Shown: piece after piece, positions 1-12,800 of the stretch
How the letters are laid out: every line of letters starts with the position of its first letter
Numbering within the stretch: position 1 is the first letter of the stretch
DNA from: Diadema setosum
Lineage: Eukaryota > Echinodermata > Echinoidea > Diadematoida > Diadematidae
Direction of reading: 5' to 3'
DNA: 64,000 nucleotides
Assembly: GCA_033980235.1 (NCBI GenBank)
Contig: CM067059.1
Coordinates: 17,990,100-18,054,099, forward strand
The notes under the pieces: model-generated
Seen by the model: the letters and a program-made list of their open reading frames with translations, nothing else
The model's database searches: none
What the model was told of the DNA's origin: nothing
Program-made: the position numbers and the translations under genes

Positions 1-1540
1 TTTTTATATAGATATTCCGAGTTCCTTGAGGCTACTGTCTAATGAAAATCTTATTTTCATCAACATTGTTTCTCACAATAAATAATTGTTTAAATACAAA
101 ATTATTCTTTTCATGTAATTCTTTAAAAAAAAGAGGTATGAATATATTATCAGCTCTGGGATTTAGAGGCCATTCAGGGCTAGACTCGTCACTGTCTAAG
201 GCCTTGTACATGAGGACGAAAGGGCTTAGGTTTTTCGGGTATCACTGCAAAAATACGATTAGCAATGGTGATTGTCTCTAAAGCCCTTGTTCCACTACGC
301 CGTTCTCGCCACGATTTGACAATTTTCTCAGATCGGGAAGGATCGGGTAAAACATGAGCCGATCTGGACACAGTACGATCGATGTTAGAACACTCCAAGA
401 ACGCTGTATTTACGACGAGCACGTGCCTCCTATACACCCTTACTACGATGATCGGGAATTAGACATTACAATCTCTGCCGCTGCAGTCAAACTACGCTGT
501 GGGGATGTTGCCGATTATGTTATCCGATACTACGCACGCTGTATAAACGCTCTGAACGATCTATTAGGGATGATCTATATCACGCTCTTCCCCCGTCCAG
601 AGAGCTGAAAAGTACAAATCCGGTGTGCCGATTCGGCTGCCGATCCTCAGTCAGTCAACTTTAGCATGTAGAACCACAGGAGAGATATGCTGCGAGTGTG
701 GGCATGCGGATCAGAGACCAGTTCATCAACTCGCGATTCTTCTACTCCAATTCATTATCAATCAAAGACGAAGTAGTGATCTTTCCAAGGCTTTTTCTTG
801 ATGTCCTTGCTTTTATAGTCCGTCTTCTTCCTGCTGTAGAGGATTTCGTATTCTTCAAAATTCTACCATGTCCTCTTCTTCTTCCTCTAGCTGCTACCAT
901 CTGTCACGTGCAGTCCCTCTTTCTTGCCTCGTGGGTAGCTGCTTTGCTGCCTTCTCTTCTTTAATTGACTTCATCTCTTTAGCAGCTTCTTCTTCGTCTT
1001 CTTAAATATGCGCTCCTTCGTCTTCATTTTCGCGACAACGACAACGTCCTCCTCATCATCAGTTTTGCCTCCGATCTTTTCGATCTTTCTGATCTTCCTC
1101 CGCTGGCAGACATTTTGGCTGCGAATTTTCCTATCGGCTACATATCCCTTTTAGAGCGGCGAGAGCGGAAGACGTGCGTAATTGCAAGTCCGGGAAAGCG
1201 TAGGAACAGTGTAGCTAAAGCGGAAACAGCGTTATGAAGGCGGGAATGAAGCGTACTGAGAGCGTCGTAGGATCCTAGGAACAGGCCTTGATTTTACACG
1301 AAAGTATCAGAGAACTTGGTGAGAGCGTCGTTAAAGCGGGAAGGTTGTGCTTTGATCAGGAAAGACCGGCGCAACAGCGGGACCACGTCGGTGTCTAGTT
1401 TACTTCCCGTTCTTGTGCCGATATTATACTGCGCTGATGTGGGGACACTTTAGGAATATTGTTGTCTAGGGGCCCCGTACAGAATGCTATACCTGCATGG
1501 TTTTGGGTACCTCGTTACGTTCTACTTCCATTGCAAAAGA
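1..1540. other. Unassigned sequence
   Basis: No gene or repeat was recognised. Open frames are short (under 90 codons), overlap on both strands and resemble no family known to me. The part around 1,140-1,430 is rich in CpG and in GCGG/AGCG words and repeats short phrases such as GAGAGCGTCGT, which suggests a decayed local repeat. It could be intergenic DNA or the inside of an old transposon. Confidence 0.3.
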
Positions 1541-1613
1541 AATTATACTAGTAGGCATGATTCTTTTTTTACTTTAAATAAACTAATATGGGAGCACCGG
1601 GCCACCAAAATCA

Positions 1614-1647
<34 letters not shown>

Positions 1648-1846
1648 AACGGCGTAAATCCGTACTGAGGATCGGGGGGATGATGATCGGCGATAGTCAC
1701 CATCACCACGATTACAAGCCCATAACTGGACCGGCGCAGCCTTGGGAGGGGTGGGGTGGAGAAGCTTGGTGCCCCCACCCCCCCCCCCCCTCAACACGCA
1801 CACACACACACACACACGCACACACACACACACACACACAGTTGCG
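1614..1846 (+). repeat. GGCGTAAATCCG interspersed repeat with (GT)n and (CA)n flanks, copy 1
   Basis: A (GT)n tract at about 1,615-1,646 is followed by CAACGGCGTAAATCCG, a short body containing CACCATCACCACGATTAC and GGACCGGCGCAGCCTTGG, a C-run and a (CA)n tract. The same body occurs reversed at 6,650-6,833 and forward at 30,914-31,110. Three copies with matching microsatellite ends indicate a mobile or dispersed repeat. Open frames here are translations of the dinucleotide tracts and are not genes. Confidence 0.7.
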
Positions 1847-1926
1847 TACCATGGGTCAAGACATTAGAGGGGCACCTCGTGGAAAAGTAATTTTGAGGGT
1901 GTGTATGCTCATGCTTATGCGTGCTT

Positions 1927-2035
1927 GCGTCATGGGCGTAAATCCCGGGGGGGGATGGGGGGATATATCCCCCCCCCCCACTTTTGAAGGAGGGGGGGAT
2001 GGCCTGTACAAATATCCCCCCTGAAATTCTCCCAA
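1927..2035 (+). repeat. GGGCGTAAATCCC G/C-run repeat, copy 1
   Basis: The block starts near ATGGGCGTAAATCCC, then holds runs of G and C around ATATATCC and the phrase GGCCTGTACAAATATCC. A reversed relative lies at 34,024-34,140, where the order is mirrored and the block ends in GGGATTTACGCCCATGATA. The function is unknown; it looks like a short non-autonomous element or its end. Confidence 0.6.
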
Positions 2036-2204
2036 GAAAAAGATGTAGGAACAAAAAAACAAACAAACAAAAAGAAATGTGTTGATATTGATTTCAGCAG
2101 GATGGATTATTGCATAGCCTATAGGCGGAGAATGCAGTTATTGTTTTTGTAATTTGCTGTTAGGCTAAACGTATGATGCAGCGAGATAATTGTCTTTGCC
2201 AAGC

Positions 2205-2412
2205 GATACATTTGATGCGGCGAGACTACGAACAGTGTACGCATCTACCGCGTCCGCTAGGCGCCACGATCGGTGGCAGTTTTTTGTTGTTTTTTTCGTA
2301 TAAGAAGACTGCCACCGATTAAAAAAAAAATAACAAAACAACGACAAACAACTGGATCATAGGCGGTGTATTCGCGCGCATCCACTGTTCGTAGTCTCGT
2401 CGCATCAGACCA
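2205..2412. repeat. Fold-back (inverted-repeat) element
   Basis: GCGAGACTACGAACAGTG at about 2,219 has a near-perfect reverse complement at about 2,380-2,400. An inner pair, CGGTGGCAGTTTTTTGTTGT and its complement (starting GACTGCCACCGATTAAA), lies between about 2,273 and 2,340. The two arms face each other across a few bases, so the strand could form a long hairpin. This is typical of a small MITE, but no target duplication was established. Confidence 0.55.
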
Positions 2413-2551
2413 GCTGCATCCCCACCTAGGTTATAGTCTACATACTGTAATGCATGAGCCATGACGTTCGCACGCCCGCCTCGTGACGAGAACATATACT
2501 GCTAAACAGTGCTAGCAGCGCTCGTGTACTTCTCTCGCACACCAATGCATG

Positions 2552-4132
2552 CAGTGGCGTATCTAGGGGGGGGGGGGGGGGCAAGGGGGGCACGTGCCCC
2601 GGGCGCCACTCCTTGGGGGCGCCAAAAAAAAAAACAACAACGAAGAAGAAGAAGAAAAAAATAAAAAAATAACAGAAGAAGAAGAAGAAGAAGAAACTCG
2701 CCCGGAAGGGGGGGGGGGAATGGTGGGGGGGGGGGGGGGGGTGGGCAGAAAACCAAATCAAAGAAGATAAAAACAAAACATGATGATGACGCGGACAAAA
2801 TGACAATTTTCATTGCGTTCACACAAGAATTCCATGTTCTGTAAACTGAAATACAAAAATTTTCGGCTCGCTCGCTGCGCTCGCTCGCCAAAATTTATAT
2901 AAAAAAAGAAGGTAAGAACAGAACGTGATGATGACGCGGACAAAATGACAATGTCTATTGTGTTCACACCTGTCATTTTATATTTAGCAGGCAAAATATT
3001 TCACGAAGCAGCGGCTGCAATTTCTTTCGTTCTGAAGCGATCGCCAATTGGTTTAAAAGAAGGCGCCAACGGTTTCGAACATACGGGGGGCGCAAAAAAA
3101 AATCAAACAAGATAAGAACAAAACGTAATGATGACGCGGAAATATACAATTTCGGCTCACTCGCTCGTACTAATTTAGAGTATTTTTTCCAAGTCCTCAG
3201 TTTGTGGGTATAAATCGTTATCTATAAGGCCGTCACTATATCTTGATTAAAATTGTAAGATGTAATAAGCAAAAAATGACAAGAGTTCCATGTTTTGTAA
3301 GCTGAAATACGAAAATTTTCGGCTCGCTCGCTGCGCTCGCTCGCCAAAATTTATCAAAGAAAAAAAAAAGAGATAAGAACAAAACGTGATGATAATGCGG
3401 AAATAGGCCTATACACATTTCGGCTCACTCGCGCGTACTAATTTAGGGTATTTTTAAAGTCCTCAACTTGTTGGTTAAATCGCTATCTATAAGGCCGTCA
3501 CTATATCTTGATTAGAATTGTAAGATTTAATAAGCAAAAAATGACAAGAATTCAATTTTTGTAAGCTGTAATACAAAAATTTTCGGCTCGCTCGTAATAA
3601 GCAAAAAATGACAAGAGTTCCATGTTTTGTAAGCTGAAATACGAAAATTTTCGGCTCGCTCGCTGCGCTCGCTCGCCAAAATTTATCAAAGAAAAAAAAA
3701 GAGATAAGAACAAAACGTGATGATAATGCGGAAATAGGCCTATACAAACTTCGGCTCACTCGCGCGTACTAATTTAGGGTATTTTTTAAAGTCCTCAGCT
3801 TGTTGGTTAAATCGTTATCTATAAGGCCGTCACTATATCTTGATTAGAATTGTAAGATTTAATAAGCAAAAAATGACAAGAATTCAATTTTTGTAAGCTG
3901 TAATACAAAAATTTTCGGCTCGCTCGCTGCGCTCGCTCGCCAAAATTTATCGAAATTCATTACATTTAAATCACCCTCAAAATGACCCCTTTTAAGTTCT
4001 TGAAAAAGCATATCATATGGACTTTCTTTAAAGGCCCGACCGGGATGGGTTTGGGGTTGAACACTTTTTCAGAAATTAAGGGCGCAATTTTCTCGCTTGC
4101 CCCGGGCGCCGTTTTCCCTAGATACGCCACTG
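2552..4132. mobile_element. hAT-like non-autonomous DNA transposon
   Basis: The ends are a perfect 17-bp inverted repeat, CAGTGGCGTATCTAGGG. They are flanked by an identical 8-bp direct repeat AATGCATG (2,544-2,551 and 4,133-4,140). A CAGTGGCG-type terminus with an 8-bp target duplication is the hAT pattern. Just inside both ends lie GCCCCGGGCGCC palindromes. No transposase-like frame is present; the body is largely internal repeats rich in CGCTCGCTCGC words, so the 1.58-kb element must have been moved by enzymes encoded elsewhere. Confidence 0.8.
3140..3955. repeat. Internal tandem repeats of the hAT-like element
   Basis: Units share AATAAGCAAAAAATGACAAG, TTTTCGGCTCGCTCGC, ACAAAACGTGATGATAATGC and AAGGCCGTCACTATATCTTG. 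Copies begin near 3,230, 3,500, 3,600 and 3,835, with spacings of roughly 100-335 bp caused by partial units. An earlier divergent unit lies near 2,760-2,960. Open frames on the minus strand recur only because the DNA repeats. Confidence 0.7.
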
Positions 4133-4595
4133 AATGCATGTAAAGCAATATCGACCGTAATGCATGCTTCGGATGTTGAACTACTATCGTAGCCACACTA
4201 CCAGATGGCAACCAGCTGCATTCAACCAGGGAGGTGCTCTTCCCACCTCCTTGATGCAACACAGTCTGTAGGGCCATGGACGTAGGCGTGAACGAGTGCA
4301 CCATGCCGAGCGCGATACGACTCACGTCGAGCTCCGCATGAGTTACCCAATTAAGATCTATAGATAACAAACGAGTTCGTTAACAGCCTTGTACGAGTTT
4401 CAGTCGTAGGAATTGCAACGCATTTATACCCTCTCCATATTGGCTCATATTTGCTCAGTTAGTATAATTCGTTTGCCTCCAGAAAAAAAACAAAAGGAAA
4501 GGGTTGTCGATTCCCATATTTTGCCATAACTTAGGCAAGTACCTCCTTTAATCTAATGAACATTGCTTTAGATTAATGGTTCAGACCTATTAACC
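4133..4595. other. Unassigned spacer with a short hairpin
   Basis: No gene was recognised. At about 4,228-4,252 lies a short hairpin of the AGGGAGGTG...CACCTCC type that recurs elsewhere in the window (4,816-4,847, 16,711-16,764, 30,386-30,422). The rest shows no recognisable coding or repeat signature. Confidence 0.4.
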
Positions 4596-4599
4596 AAAC

Positions 4600-5690
4600 G
4601 GCAGTTTTTGGACTGTAAAATGTCAAAATTTTCAAGCTCCTCGCTCGCATTGACTCGTCATGCCATTCTCCTGATGTTGCTGCCGGGTAATTGCCAGCAG
4701 TTGTGCCCGGTGCGCCCCCCCCCCCCCCCCTTATTTTTTCAAAGCGAAAAAAAAATATAGCTACAAACGGCAGTTTGGGGACTGTAAGATGTCAAAATTG
4801 TCAAGCTCGCTCGCATCAGGGAGGTGGGAAGAGAAACACCTCCCTGCTCGCATTTAATCGTTATGTCATTCTCCTGATGTTGCTGCCAGTAATTGCCAGC
4901 AGTTGCGCCCGGTGCGCCCCCACCCCCTTAATTTCCTAAGCGAAAAAAGTACAGCTACAAACGGCAGTTTTTGGATTGTAAAATGTCAAAATTTCAGGCT
5001 CGCTCGCTTCGCTCGCTCGCACTTAATCGTCATGCCATTCTCCTGATGTTGCTGCCGGATAATTACCAGCAGTTGCACTCGGTGCGCCCCCCCCCCCCCT
5101 TATTTTTCAAAGCGAAAAAAGATATAGCTACAAACGGCAGTTTTTGGACTGTGAAATGTCAAAATTTTCAAGCTCGCTCGCATTTGATCGTTAGGTCATT
5201 CTCCTGATGTTGCTGCCAGTAATTGTCAGCAGTTCCGCCCGGTGCGCCCCCACCCACCCCCCCCCCCCCCCCCGCTTAATTTCCTAAGCGAAAAAATATA
5301 CCTACAAACTGCCGTTTTGGGACTGTACAATGTCAAAATTTTCAAGCTCGCTTGCTTCGCTCGCTCGCATTTAATCGCTATGCTATTCTCCTGATGTTGC
5401 TGCCGGGTAATTGCCAGCAGTTGCGCCCGGTGCCCCCCCCCCCTTAATTTTCAAAGCGAAAAAATGTAGCTACAAACGGCAGTTTTCGGACTGTAAAATG
5501 TCAAAATTTTCAAGCTCGCTCGCTTCGCTCGCTCGCATTTAATCGTTATGTCATTCTCCTGATGTTGCTGCCAGTATTAAATTGCCAGAAAATACGCCCG
5601 GTGCGCCCCCTTAATTTCCAAAGCGAAAAAAAAAATAGCTACAAACGGCCGCTTTTGGACTGTACAATGTCAAAATTCATGATCGCGTTC
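4600..5690 (+). repeat. Tandem array of ~165-195-bp units (CGCTCGCTTCGCTCGC type)
   Basis: About seven units, each with CGGCAGTTTTTGGACTGTA, AATGTCAAAATTTTC, a CGCTCGCTTCGCTCGC block, TCTCCTGATGTTGCTGCC, TGCCAGCAGTTGCGCCCGG, a C-run and AAAGCGAAAAAA. The same array occurs inverted at about 31,600-33,220 with eight or nine units. Unit length varies through the homopolymers. No coding function is supported. Confidence 0.8.
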
Positions 5691-6833
5691 ATGGTCTTCA
5701 GTGTAAGAATTAAGACAAGAAGTTTCTCTAAATGATACCATTTTATATGCAAAATTGTTCAATAATAATCTACATAAAATGTACTGCTACCTTAAACATG
5801 TTGGACTGTTTCAAGTCGATAGAACACGCAAAAAAAAAAAAAAAAAAAGAAAATGAATCAAATTGCACCATTTACAACATCAATATGCAAAAAGTTCTCA
5901 CTGTGGGAGGGGGAAACCCCCCTCCTACACCCTCCCCCCTCGCTCGCATCGCTCCTTCGCATCTAATCGCTCCCCCTAAGATCAAATCCTGGCTACGCCG
6001 GTGATAGGCCCCACTATTTAGGCCTTCACAGTGATGTCGCACAGGCGGAGCAAGAGCTGAAATACCACGATGTAGTCATTCAATTATCTATGAATATTTC
6101 TTTTTCTTACTTGTTTTTTATAGGAAATAATCCCAAATTTCACCAAAAGTGTGCACCAGATCGCTGAATTTAAGGTCTGAAAATGCCAAATTTTCCTCGT
6201 GTGGGAGGGGGATACCCCCCTCCCACACCCTCCCCCCGCTAGGCCGCTCCGCTCCCTCACACAGATATTCAAACTGAAAGTCCCTCCCCTACCCCCATCA
6301 TTAAAACGGAACGATGCCTCTGTGATGATTGCTTTACTGACTTAAATCAAGAAAATTGAAGAATACAATTTATTAATAGCTACTACGTTATTCAAGAAAT
6401 GGATATCCTTATTAGCATTTTATTGAATTTATTTGGGTATTATTCAGGGCTGCGCTACGTTTTTGAAAGGGGGGGGGGGGGCAAAATCGCCTGTCAGTCA
6501 AGAAGAAAGAACATCAAAAGACAAGAGAAACAACAACAAAAAAGTCTTCATACTTTTAAGGTCTGACTGGCAAGGAAAAACAAAAAAAAAAACAAGAACA
6601 AAAAGTCGTCATATTTTGGCTGCCACTTCCCTCCCACTTTGCATGGAAAAGAGTGGGACATTTGATCCCTGTAAAGTGTGTGTGTGTGGGGGGGGGGGGG
6701 GGGCAAGCTCCCCCCCCCCCCCCCCCCAGGGCTGCGCCGGTCCGGTTATGGGCTTGTAATCGTGGTGATGGTGACTATCGCCAGTCATCCCCCCCCCCCC
6801 CCACTCCTAATTACGGATTTACGCCGTTGCGCA
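5691..6833 (+). repeat. Right half of the composite repeat block, including the GGCGTAAATCCG repeat (reversed)
   Basis: This stretch follows the tandem array and is colinear, in inverse orientation, with 30,914-31,600. Shared landmarks are TGGCTACGCCGGTGATAGG, TAAGGTCTGA, TTCATACTTTTAAGGTCTGA, GAGTGGGACAT and the terminal GGATTTACGCCGTTG. The ~220-bp satellite begins immediately after the final GTTG. It therefore forms one unit with the preceding array. No transposase frame was seen. Confidence 0.65.
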
Positions 6834-9800
6834 TAAGTATATACACGTACTGCCCTCTATGTTGTCATAGGGGTGTCGTAATTTTGGCCACCTCCCCCAG
6901 CCTTTTCTTTGTAGATGCACCCTATTTACTATATAGATCTTGTAAATTAAGGTCTCTTCTATCCTTTCCATTATATTTCATGGAAATAAAAGTGTCTTTG
7001 CATTACGGCCGGAACGACTTTTTAAAGGCATGTACCCAGTCTTTCGCCTTGGTATAATGTTCTGCACTGTGTCTATACATGGCGCCATAATGGTGGGGAA
7101 CCTTCGAGCATCTCCCACAGCTTTGTCTTCATAGGTGCACCCTGTTTATTAGAAAGATCTTGTAGAGGAATGTCACTTCTATCCTTTCCATTATATTTCA
7201 TGAAAATAAAATTGTCTTTGCTATACGGCCGGAACGACCTTTTTAAATGCATGTACCCTGTCTTTCGACTTGGTATAATGTTCTGCACTGTGTCTATACA
7301 TGGCGCCATAATGGTGGGGAACTTTCGAGCATCTCCCACAGCTTTGTCTTCATAGGTGCACCCTATTCACTAGAAAGATCTTGTAGAGGAATGTCTCTTC
7401 TATCCTTTCCATTATATTTCATGGAAATAAAAGTGTCTTTGCTATACGGCCGAGACGACTTTTTAAATGCATGTACCCTGTCTTTCGACTTGGTATAATG
7501 TTCTGCACTGTGTCTATACATGGCGCCATAATGGTGGGGAACATTCGAGCATCTCCCACAGCTTTGTCTTCGAATGTGCACCCTATTCACTAGAAAGATC
7601 TTGTAGAGGAATGTCTCTTTTATACTTTCCATTATATTTCATGAAAATAAAAGTGTCTTTGCTATACGGCCGGAACGACTTTTTAAAGGCATGTACCCAG
7701 AGATCATGTTTCTTGCATAAGTATATACTGCCCTCTATGTTGTCATAGGGGTGTCGTCACTTTGGCCACCTCCCCCAGCCTTTTTTTGTAGGTGCACCCT
7801 ATTTACTCTATAGATCTTGTAAATTAAGGTCTCTTCTATCCTTTCCATTATATTTCAGGGAAATAAAAGTGTCTTTGCTATGCGGCCGGAACGGCTTTTT
7901 AAATGCCTGTACCCATATTGTCTTTCACCTTGGTATATATTGCATTGTGTCTATATTGTGCCATAGGGGTGGTGAAACTTTGAGCACCTCCCACAGCTTT
8001 GTCTTCATAGGTGCACCCTATTTACTAGAAATATCTTGTAGAGGAATGTCTCTTCTAACCTTTCCATTATATTTCAAGAAAATAAAAGTGTCGTTGCTAT
8101 ACGGCCGGATCGACTTTTTAAAGGCATGTACCCAGAGATCATGTATATCGCATAAGTATATACTGCCCTCTATGTTGTCATAGGGGTGTCGTAATTTTGG
8201 CCACCTCCCCCAGCCTTTTCTTTGTAGGTGCACCCTATTTACTATATAGATCTTGTAAATTAAGGTCTCTTCTATCCTTTCCATTATTTCATGGAAATTA
8301 AAGTGTCTTTGCTATACGGCCGGAACGACTTTTTAAAGGCATGTACCCAGACTTTCGCCTTGGTATAATGTACTGCACTGTGTCTATACATGGCGCCATA
8401 ATGGTGGGGAACCTTTGAGCATCTCCCACAGCTTTGTCTTCATAGGTGCACCCTATTCACTAGAAAGATCTTGTAGAAGAATGTCTCTTCTATCCTTTCC
8501 ATTATATTTCATTAAAATAAAAGTGTCTTTGCTATACGGCCTTAACGGCCTTTTAAAGGCCTGTACCTATATTGTCTTTCGCCTTTGTATATATTGCATT
8601 GTGTCTATATTGTGCCAAGGGGGCGGTGAAACTTTGAGCACCTCCCACTGCTTTTTCTTCATAGGTGCACCCTATTTACTATATATATCTTGCAGAGGAA
8701 TGTCTCTTCTATCCTTGCCATTACATTTCATGAAAATAAAAGTGTCTTTGCTATAATGCCGGAACGACATTTTAAGGGCCTGTACCCAGAGATCATGTAT
8801 ATCGCATAAGTATATACTGCCCTCTATGTTGTCATAGTGGTGTCGTAACTTTGGCCACCTCCCCAGCCTTTTCTTTGGAGGTGCACCCTATTTACTATAT
8901 AGATCTTGTAAATTAAGGTCTCTTCTATCCTTTGCATTATATTTTATGAAAATAAAAGTGTCTTTGCTATGCGGCCGGAACGACTTTTTAAAGGTGTGTA
9001 CCCATATCGTCTTTAGCATTGTATGCAGCATTGTGTCTAGGTATATAGCACCATGGGGGGGGGGGGTGAAGTTTGCGCACCTCCCACACCTTTCTCTTCG
9101 AAGGTGCACCATAATCACTATATGGATCTTGTAAATTAAGGTCTCTTCTATCATTTCCATTATATTTCATGAAAATTAAAGTGTCTTTGCTATACGGCTG
9201 GAACGACTTTTTAAAGACATGTACCCACATTGTCTTTCGCCTTGGTATTGCACTGTGTGTATATTGAGCCATGGGGTGGGGTAAATTTCAGCACCTCCCA
9301 TATCTTTGTCTTTATAGGTGCACCGTTTTTACTATATATATCTTGAAAATTAAGGTCTCTTCTATCCTTTCTATTATATTTCATGAAAATAAAAGTGTCT
9401 TTGCTCTGCGGCCGGAACAGATTTTTAAAGGCCTGTCCCCATATTGTCTTTCGCCTTCGTATAATTGCATTGTGTCTATATTGTGCCATGGGGGTGGTGA
9501 AACTTTGAGCACCTCCCACAGCTTTGTCTTCATAGGTGCACCCTATTCACTATATAGATCTTGTAGAGGAATGTCACTTCTATCCTTTCCATTATATTTC
9601 ATGAAAATAAAAGTGTCTTTGCTATACGGCCGGAACGACTTTTTAAAGGCATGTACCCAGTCTTTCGCCTTGGTATAATGTACTGCACTGTGTCTATACA
9701 TGGCGCCATGATGGTGGGGAACCTTCGAGCATCTCCCACAGCTTTGTCTTCATAGGTGCACCCTATTCACCAGAACGATCTTGTAGAGGAATGTCTCTTT

Positions 9801-12800
9801 TATCCTTTCCATTATATTTCATGAAAATAAAAGTGTCTTTGCTATACGGCCGGAATGACTTTTAAAGTCATGTACCAATATAGAGCATATGTACCCAGAG
9901 ATCATGTATATCGCATAAGACTCTGCCCTCTATGTTGTCATAGTGATGTCGTAACTCCCACCTCCCCCAGCCTTTTCTTTGGAGGTGCACCCTATTTACT
10001 ATATAGATCTTGTAAATTAAGGTCAGTTCTATCCTTTCCATTATATTTCATGAAAATAAAAGTGTCTTTGCGATGCGGCCGGAACGGCTTTTTAAATGCC
10101 TGTACCCATATTGTCTTTCGCCTTGGTATATATTGCATTGTGTCTATATTGTGCCATGGGGGTGGTGAAACTTTGAACACCTCCCACAACTTTGTCTTCA
10201 TAGGTGCACCCTATTCATCAGAAAGATCTTGGAGAAGAATGTCTCTTCTATTCTTTCCATTATATTTCATGAAAATAGAGGTGTCTTTGCTATATGGCCG
10301 GAACGACTTTTTAAAGGCATGTACCCAGAGATCATGTATATCGCATAAGTATATACTGCCCTCTATGTTGTCATAGGGGTGTCGTAACTTTGGCCACCTC
10401 CCCCAGCCTTTTCTTTGTAGGTGCACCCTATAAGCCAGTTCGGAGTTCCACTTTGCGCATGAGCAGAAACAAGGTCATTCGGACTAACATGCATGTTGGT
10501 TTTTAAATTCACTCGGATAAGCATCTGTGATGTAATGATTATTCATGTAATCCTTATAAATGCCGCTTGCCAGCACATCCACCTGACAGCAAAAGTGGTA
10601 TTTGGCAATATCAATAGAGAGAGGTTGTTAATACATTCAACGCAAAATAATGAAATGGATGCTTTCCCATGTGCTACTTGACGGATCATTCTGGTCATCT
10701 GGTGTATACAAGTTCATTCTTTGTTTGAACAGGATCAATGAATTCCATAAATTGTTACGTAAAGCTTATGCATTATGTCGCTCTCAAAACGAATGAAGTG
10801 CCCCTAACCGACTGAGAAAAAAGAAAGGTCATTTGGACCAATGTGCCCATGAGCTAACTCCGAACTGGCTTATTCACTATATAGATCTTGTAAATTAAGG
10901 TCTCTTCTATCCTTTCCATTATTTTCATGAAAATAAATGTGTCTTTGCTATGCGGCCGGAACGGCTTTTTAAAGGCCTGTAGCTATATTGTCTTTCGCCT
11001 TGGTAGTGATATATTGCATTGTGTCTATGTTGTGCCATGGGGGTGGTGAAACTTTGAGCACCTCCCACAGCTTTGTCTTCATAGGTGCACCCTATTCACT
11101 GGAAAGATTTTGTAGAGGAATGTCTCTTCTATCCTTCCCATTTTATTCTATGAAAATAAAAGAGTCTTTGCTATACGGCCGGAACGACTTTTTAAAGGCA
11201 TGTACCCAGTCTTTCGCTTTGGTATAATGTACTGCATTGTGTCTATACATGGCGCCATAATGGTGGGTAACCTTTGAGCATCTCCCACAGCTTTGTCTTC
11301 ATAGGTTCACCCTATTCACTGTACATAGATCTTGCAAAGGCATGTACCCAGAGATCATGTATATCGCATAAGTATATACTGCCCTCTATGTTGTCATACG
11401 GGTGTTGTAAGTTTGGCCACCTCTCCCAACCTTTTCTTTGTAGGTGCACCCTATTTACTCTATAGATCTTGTAAATTAATGTCTCTTCTATCCTTTCCAA
11501 TATATTTCATGAAAATAAAAGTTTCTTTTCTATATGGCCGGAACGACTTTTTCAAGGCTTGTTACCCATAATATGTCTTTCACCTTGATAAATATATTGC
11601 AATGTGTCTATATTGTGCCATGGGGGTGGGGTAACTTTGAGCACCTAACACTGCTTTATAGTCACAGGTGCACCATATTCACTATATAGATCTTGGAGAG
11701 GAATATCTCTTCTACCATTCTCATTATATTTCTTGAAAATAAAAGTGTCTTTGCTATAAGGCAGGAACGACTTTTTAAAAGTGTGTACCCATATTGTCTT
11801 TCGCCTTGGTATATTATACTGCATTGTAGGGGTGGGGTAAATTTGAGCACCTCCCACAGCTTTGTCTTCTTAGGTGCACCCTATTCACTAGAAAGATCTT
11901 GTAGAGGAAGGTCTCTTCTATCATTTCCATTATATTTTCATGAAAATAAAAGTGTCTTTGCTATACGGCCGGAACGACTTTTTAAAGGCATGTTGCCCAT
12001 ATTGTCTTTCACCTTGGTATATATATTGCATTGTGTCTATATTATGCCAAGGGGGTGGTGAAACTTTGAGCACCTCCCACAACTTTGTCTTCATAGGTGC
12101 ACAATATTCACTAGAAAGATCTTGTAGAGGAATGTCTCTTCTATCCTTTCCATTATATTTCATGAAAATAAAAGTGTCTTTGCTATACGGCACTGTGTCT
12201 ATACATGGCGCCATAATGGTGGGGAACCTTTGAGCATCTCCCGCAGCTTTGTCTTCTTAGGTGCACCCTATTCACTATATAGATCTTGTAGAGGAATGTC
12301 TCTTCTATCCTTGCCATTATATTTCATGAAAATAAAAGTGTCTTTGCTATACGGCTTCAACGACTTTTTAAAGGCCTGTACCTATTGTCTTTCGCCTTGG
12401 TATATATTGCATTGTGTCTATATTGTGCCAAGGGGGCGGTGAAACTTTGAGCACCTCCCACAGCTTTTTCTTCATAGGTGCACCCTATTCACTATATAGA
12501 TCTTGCAGAGGAATGTCTCTTCTATTCTTTCCATTATATTTCATGAAAATAAAAGTGTCTTTGCTATACGGCCTCAACGACTTTTTAAAGGCCTGTACCT
12601 ATTGTCTTTCGCCTTGGTATATATTGCATTGTGTCTATATTGTGCCAAGGGGGCGGTGAAACTTTGAGCACCTCCCACAGCTTTTTCTTCATAGGTGCAC
12701 CCTATTCACTATATAGATCTTGCAGAGGAATGTCTCTTCTATTCTTTCCATTATATTTCATGAAAATAGAAGTGTCTTTGCTATACGGCCGGAACGACTT

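Noticed and set aside
698..964. 88-codon leucine-rich frame
   Set aside because: No similarity recognised, poor context and no supporting splice or promoter signals; not enough to call a gene.
1543..2066. Cysteine/valine-rich and histidine/threonine-rich open frames
   Set aside because: They are translations of GT/CA dinucleotide and G/C runs.
2438..2994. Minus-strand frames with proline- and phenylalanine-rich stretches
   Set aside because: They result from G-runs and GAA repeats inside the hAT-like element and have no domain.
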